From positions 79,152-143,151 of the forward strand of contig JAFQIY010000035.1 in NCBI GenBank assembly GCA_017415165.1: a stretch of DNA of 64,000 nt, in the 5' to 3' direction. Below, one piece after another: positions 60,703 to 64,000 of this stretch. The stretch comes from Oscillospiraceae bacterium. GTDB taxonomy: Bacteria; Bacillota; Clostridia; Oscillospirales; Ruminococcaceae. A program made the position numbers and the translations under genes. The notes under the pieces were generated by a model. The model saw only the letters and a program-made list of their open reading frames with translations. It had not been told where the DNA came from and ran no database searches. Position 1 is the first letter of the stretch. Each line of letters begins with the position of its first letter.

Positions 60703-61698
60703 TTACTCTGTTACAGCGATTGCGTCAGGGAAAATGCTTGACGAGCTTTCCTGAAGGAACGTTGTGTTAACGTAACCCTGAATTGTTGCACCGTCAAGAA
60801 CAGTAATTGTAGAAGCGGTAATGTTGCCCAGCACGATTGCGTCTGTCTTGAATTCAGCCTTGCCGCCGACTTCGATATTACCCTTGATTTTGCCGTTCAG
60901 GTCGAGATACTGAGCAGTAATATCGCCAAGAAGAATACTGTCACGGTCAAGCTGAACCTGACCCTTGGAATTGACATTACCCTGCATTGAAGCACCTGTC
61001 ATAACGGAATTGTTGCACTCGATATCGCCTACAACCTTACCTGTTACGCTGATGTTCTTGGTAATCTTGACGTCACCCTTTACGCTGCCGTCGATGTTGA
61101 TATTCGCAAAGGAACGGATATTACCGTCAATGATTGTGTTACGGGAAATAACCGTTGTTTCCTCGGTTTCGTAATAAGGAGTATCATTTCCGCCGCCTCT
61201 GTACGGAGGAGGATTATTCGGGGTTCTCGGAGGTGTTGGAGGAACAGCTCCGCCGTAGCCGCTGTAATTTGTACCGAACGGGTCAGCATTGGCTCTGCTT
61301 GAAGCAAACGGGTCATTCTGCTGTGGTGCAGCACCGTAGCCTGATGCAAACGGGTCGTTCTGCTGAGGCTTCGCGCCGTAATTCGCAGCAAACGGGTCGC
61401 TCTGCTGTGGTCTTGTACCAAATCCTGCGGCAGACTGTGCAGTCTGAACATAAGGATTCTGATTATAGCTTGGTGCAGGTGCAGGCTCAGGCTCAGCAAC
61501 CTGTTCAGGCTCAGGCACTACGATATCTTCCTCAGGTTCTTCCATTATCGGAGCAGTCTGCTCCGCAGGTCTTGGAGGGTCAAGATATCTGTCGAGCTCA
61601 GATTTCTTTTTTGATTCCTTGGAAAGCTCCTCACCAACGAGACCGTCCTTTTTAAGGATTTCCTTTACCGCCTGGTTAAAATTGTCCTTCAGACTCAT
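60703..61698 (-). CDS. bactofilin (polymer-forming cytoskeletal protein) with repeat-rich N-terminus
   Basis: Protein of 331 residues. The bactofilin beta-helix covers about 182-315 (ETTVISRNTIIDGNIRSFAN, then GSVKGDVKITKNISVTGKVV). The N-terminal 180 residues are acidic and Pro/Gln/Tyr-rich, with three 14-residue repeats of the form PQQNDPFASGYGAA at 97-138. Bactofilins form filaments that localise cell-wall enzymes. The neighbours, a polysaccharide deacetylase and a membrane protein, fit that role. Confidence 0.9.
   Translation of the reverse strand: MSLKDNFNQAVKEILKKDGLVGEELSKESKKKSELDRYLDPPRPAEQTAPIMEEPEEDIVVPEPEQVAEPEPAPAPSYNQNPYVQTAQSAAGFGTRPQQSDPFAANYGAKPQQNDPFASGYGAAPQQNDPFASSRANADPFGTNYSGYGGAVPPTPPRTPNNPPPYRGGGNDTPYYETEETTVISRNTIIDGNIRSFANINIDGSVKGDVKITKNISVTGKVVGDIECNNSVMTGASMQGNVNSKGQVQLDRDSILLGDITAQYLDLNGKIKGNIEVGGKAEFKTDAIVLGNITASTITVLDGATIQGYVNTTFLQESSSSIFPDAIAVTE
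61285..61410 (-). repeat. 42-bp tandem repeat in the bactofilin gene
   Basis: Three 42-bp units encode 14-residue repeats (PQQ-S/N-DPFA core); a fourth partial unit (DPFGTNYSGYG) follows. Repeat number is likely variable between strains. Confidence 0.8.
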
Positions 61699-61750
61699 TT
61701 TCTATACTCCTATCCGTATATTTTAATCGCACGTATACTTTTTGTATTAA

Positions 61751-62854
61751 TTAATCCTTATAACCAAATGTAGTTGGTTTAACGCTGTTATCAAGCTTAT
61801 CGAACTTGTATCCCATAGCAGTAAGCTCCTCGATAACGTCGGAAAGGACGTTTACAGTATGAGACTTGTCCCTGCTGTCGTGAAGGAGGACAACTGCCCT
61901 GCCTGTACCGTCAGAGGGGATATAGTTCATAATATTGTTGTAGATGCTTGTCCAGTCAGCGCCCTTGACAGCGTCCTCACCGCTGACATTCCAGTCATAG
62001 TAAACAAAGCCGCGTCTTGTCATTTCGGCAATAATCTGCATATATGTAAAGCGGTTGTAGTTGTTGATAGAGCCGCCTGGGAAGCGGAAAATTTCAGGCT
62101 TCACACCTGTTGCTTCGTAAACGCACATATATGTTTCGTAGAAATCAGCGAGATAGCTTTCAACGCTCTCATAGATTTTCTTATAGTCGTGTGAAATGGA
62201 ATGGATAGCGATTGTGTGACCCTCGTCAACAACACGCTTCATATATTCCTGTGACTGCTCATCAGTACCGCCGCAAACGAAGAAGGTTGCCTTGATGCCG
62301 TAGGTTTTAAGGATATCCAGCACCTCAGGAGTTCTTTCGGACGGACCGTCATCAAAGGTAAGGTAAATCGTGCCCTCATCCTCTCTGAATTCGGCAGGCT
62401 TGTTTTCAACATAAAGGTCAGGGTAGAGCTTTGTGTACTCAGCAGACGAGTCAATTCCTGCTTCGCCGCCTACGGTTTCGGTATCGGCAGGAACGAGGTC
62501 AGGGTTTGCTGAAATATATCCCTCAACGTAAGTTCTGAACACGTCCTCATCGCCTGTCTCAATAACCGCGAGCATTTCCTCAGGGGTGTAGCCCTTTGCG
62601 AGCAATACAAGGAAAAGCTGTTCAAAGCTTGTATCGTCAGGGATAGTAACCTGTCCGACTGTTTCGGTTTCGCTCTCAGGGGCAATAACGGTAATTCCGT
62701 CAGCAGCAGCCTCGCCCGTATTTTCGGCATTGTCATTTTTCAGCATAAAGAACTTTATTCCGAAAAACACAGCAAGGAAGGTTGCAATTGCAAGCCACGC
62801 AAAAACCACAGTATATATAAGGTGCTTAAAAAACTTAACACTTCCAAAATACAT
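61751..62854 (-). CDS. membrane-anchored polysaccharide deacetylase
   Basis: Protein of 367 residues: N-terminal membrane helix (about 10-35), a linker, then a NodB-type domain. Motif 1 LTFDDGPSERTPEV, motif 2 HSISH, motif 3 RFPGGSIN and the late VVLLHDS are all present, so metal binding and catalysis look intact. The likely substrate is peptidoglycan or another N-acetylated surface glycan. Confidence 0.93.
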   Translation of the reverse strand: MYFGSVKFFKHLIYTVVFAWLAIATFLAVFFGIKFFMLKNDNAENTGEAAADGITVIAPESETETVGQVTIPDDTSFEQLFLVLLAKGYTPEEMLAVIETGDEDVFRTYVEGYISANPDLVPADTETVGGEAGIDSSAEYTKLYPDLYVENKPAEFREDEGTIYLTFDDGPSERTPEVLDILKTYGIKATFFVCGGTDEQSQEYMKRVVDEGHTIAIHSISHDYKKIYESVESYLADFYETYMCVYEATGVKPEIFRFPGGSINNYNRFTYMQIIAEMTRRGFVYYDWNVSGEDAVKGADWTSIYNNIMNYIPSDGTGRAVVLLHDSRDKSHTVNVLSDVIEELTAMGYKFDKLDNSVKPTTFGYKD

Positions 62855-63063
62855 TTTCTTTTTCCAATCTCCGCAGAATATTATGTTAACCCCGTCCTCC
62901 GCGGCGGACTTTCATCGGGGCATACTTATACTCTTTAATAATACACCTTTTTCGCAGATATGTCAACAACCCAACGCTAATTTTTTTGTCATTTCCAAAC
63001 AGTTGCCACGGGTGCATATTTGTGGTAAAATATATACATAATTATTTTTTCGGGAGCAGTGCT

Positions 63064-63501
63064 ATGATAAGAAAAATGACGGCGGAGGACAGAGCGTTTT
63101 TTCTCCGTGCCGCAGATGAATTTTACCATACCGACGCAGTTGAGAAGCCGCTGCCAATGGAGCGCCTTAACGCAAATTTTGACGAAGTAATGCGCTCAGA
63201 CATCTACCTTGAGGGACTTATTCTTGAGTACAGCGGCGAAAGAGCAGGGTACTGCCTGCTGACAAAAACTTTCCACACCGAAGCAGGAATGACCCTGTGG
63301 ATTGAGGACGTCTATATTCTGGAGCAGTTCCGTGGCAAAGGACTTGGCAAGGAGTTTTTTGCGTACCTTGATGAGAATTATTCGGCAAAATTCGGGCGTT
63401 TCCGACTGGAAGTCGAGGACGATAACGAAATTGCCGTTGCACTTTATAAGAAGAACGGATTTCGGTTTCTTGAATATAAGCAGATGGTCAAGGATAATTA
63501 A
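63064..63501 (+). CDS. GNAT family N-acetyltransferase
   Basis: Enzyme of 145 residues. Acetyl-CoA motif A is EDVYILEQFRGKGLGKEFF, motif B NEIAVALYKKNGFRFLEY. The ATG at 63064 follows GGGAG by 9 nt; the longer frame lacks a ribosome binding site. Substrate unknown. It is a single gene ahead of the hairpin element. Confidence 0.9.
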   Translation: MIRKMTAEDRAFFLRAADEFYHTDAVEKPLPMERLNANFDEVMRSDIYLEGLILEYSGERAGYCLLTKTFHTEAGMTLWIEDVYILEQFRGKGLGKEFFAYLDENYSAKFGRFRLEVEDDNEIAVALYKKNGFRFLEYKQMVKDN

Positions 63502-63542
63502 TTGTAATTTAGCGCAATAAATAGTTTTAGTGTTGCGAAGCG

Positions 63543-64000
63543 ATAATGGGTTTCCAAAGGGAGCTTGCTCCCTTTGGCAGGGTTCTTAGGGGCAGCGCCC
63601 CTGAGTCGCCGCTCGCAAGCGGCGAAAACCTTTCTTGCGCCCGCAGGCGCTGCCTGAGAAGCGCTCTGGAGTGTGAATTTTGAGGCGGCAAGCCTCAAAA
63701 GGGAGAGGTTCTGCAAGAGAGAACCTCTCCAACAACGGCGCAAGCCGTTGCTTTCGTATAGTGATAAAAGTAAAGTACGTCTAAAACGTGCCACTGGCAC
63801 GTTTTAGAGATGAATTTACTGTGTAACTGCGACAAGGGGAAGCGGTCTTGTCCGCTTCCCCTCGAAATGCTATCGCATTTCTCACCCCTTTCTCCGTTTT
63901 TGACGGCAAGGGGAATTTCGCCGCTTGCGAGCGGCGACAAAGGGGCGCTGCCCCCTTGACCCCTGCCAAAGGGTGCGCACACCCTTTGGAAACCCATTAT
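63543..64000. mobile_element. MITE-like element made of hairpins, with ~85-bp terminal inverted repeats
   Basis: The sequence starts ATAATGGG at 63543 and ends with its complement at 64000. The outer 85 nt (63543-63627 and 63916-64000) match as inverted repeats at about 74 of 85 positions, and each contains the same three hairpins (arms beginning CCAAAGGG, AGGGGC and TCGCCGCT). Between them lie 63637-63650, 63678-63700, 63702-63730, 63733-63750, 63781-63807 (12 bp), 63836-63861 (10 bp) and 63864-63881. There is no credible gene. The ends reach the window edge, so the right boundary and any target duplication cannot be confirmed. Confidence 0.6.

Noticed and set aside
63498-63997. Open frames of 60-100 residues on the minus strand at the right end
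   Set aside because: They are created by the G/C-rich hairpins of the inverted-repeat element; no start signals or family similarity.

Overview
The window looks like chromosome of a fibre-degrading, flagellated member of the Bacillota, probably Oscillospiraceae (Ruminococcus-like). The evidence is the clostridial-type flagellar operon with a CheC-like FliY, strong Shine-Dalgarno sequences with many TTG/GTG starts, sigma-A promoters of the TTGACA-N17-TATAAT type, and GH5 and pullulanase genes. The genus is inference. I see no rRNA, tRNA, transposase, phage gene or CRISPR array.

Region 1 (1-25.7 kb, minus strand) is one long flagellar operon read from right to left: flgB-flgC-fliE-fliF-fliG-fliH-fliI-fliJ-fliK-flgD-(flagellar operon protein)-flgE-flbD-motA-motB-fliM-fliY-cheY-fliO-fliP-fliQ-fliR-flhB-flhA-fliA-flgF-flgG. 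A sigma-A promoter lies before flgB and a probable internal promoter before motB. fliL, flhF and flhG are absent from their usual places. A secreted GH5 glycosidase begins 17 nt after flgG, so it probably rides on the flagellar transcript. Several spacers hold perfect hairpins.

Region 2 (25.7-42.4 kb, minus strand) holds the complete arginine pathway from glutamate, apart from carbamoyl phosphate supply: argG, argH, argC, argJ, argB, argD, argF. Nearly every adjacent arg pair is separated by unrelated small membrane, secreted or hydrolase genes. Two 22-bp TGCATA-N10-TATGCA palindromes upstream of argG and argC are candidate ArgR operators. A 32-bp repeat made of four 7-nt words sits on or beside gene stop codons here and further right (nine copies).

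Region 3 (42.4-55 kb) holds a phosphoesterase, an unknown AT-rich gene, purine nucleoside phosphorylase, type I pullulanase with a LacI-type operator, metG, an SprA-like protein, and a four-gene operon of hydrolase, condensation domain, carrier protein and AMP-forming ligase. The last looks like a minimal acyl or peptide natural-product pathway. The 690-bp gap upstream of metG holds one good and one weaker candidate small RNA gene.

Region 4 (55-64 kb) holds an EF-G2-like GTPase and two secreted or membrane proteins on the plus strand, then a bactofilin, a membrane protein and a polysaccharide deacetylase on the minus strand, then a GNAT acetyltransferase. The window ends in a 458-bp element with about 85-bp terminal inverted repeats, built almost entirely of perfect hairpins. 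A half-copy at 44.0-44.24 kb keeps the same layout while whole stems are replaced by other self-complementary sequences. This element and the 32-bp heptad repeat are the most unusual structures in the window.
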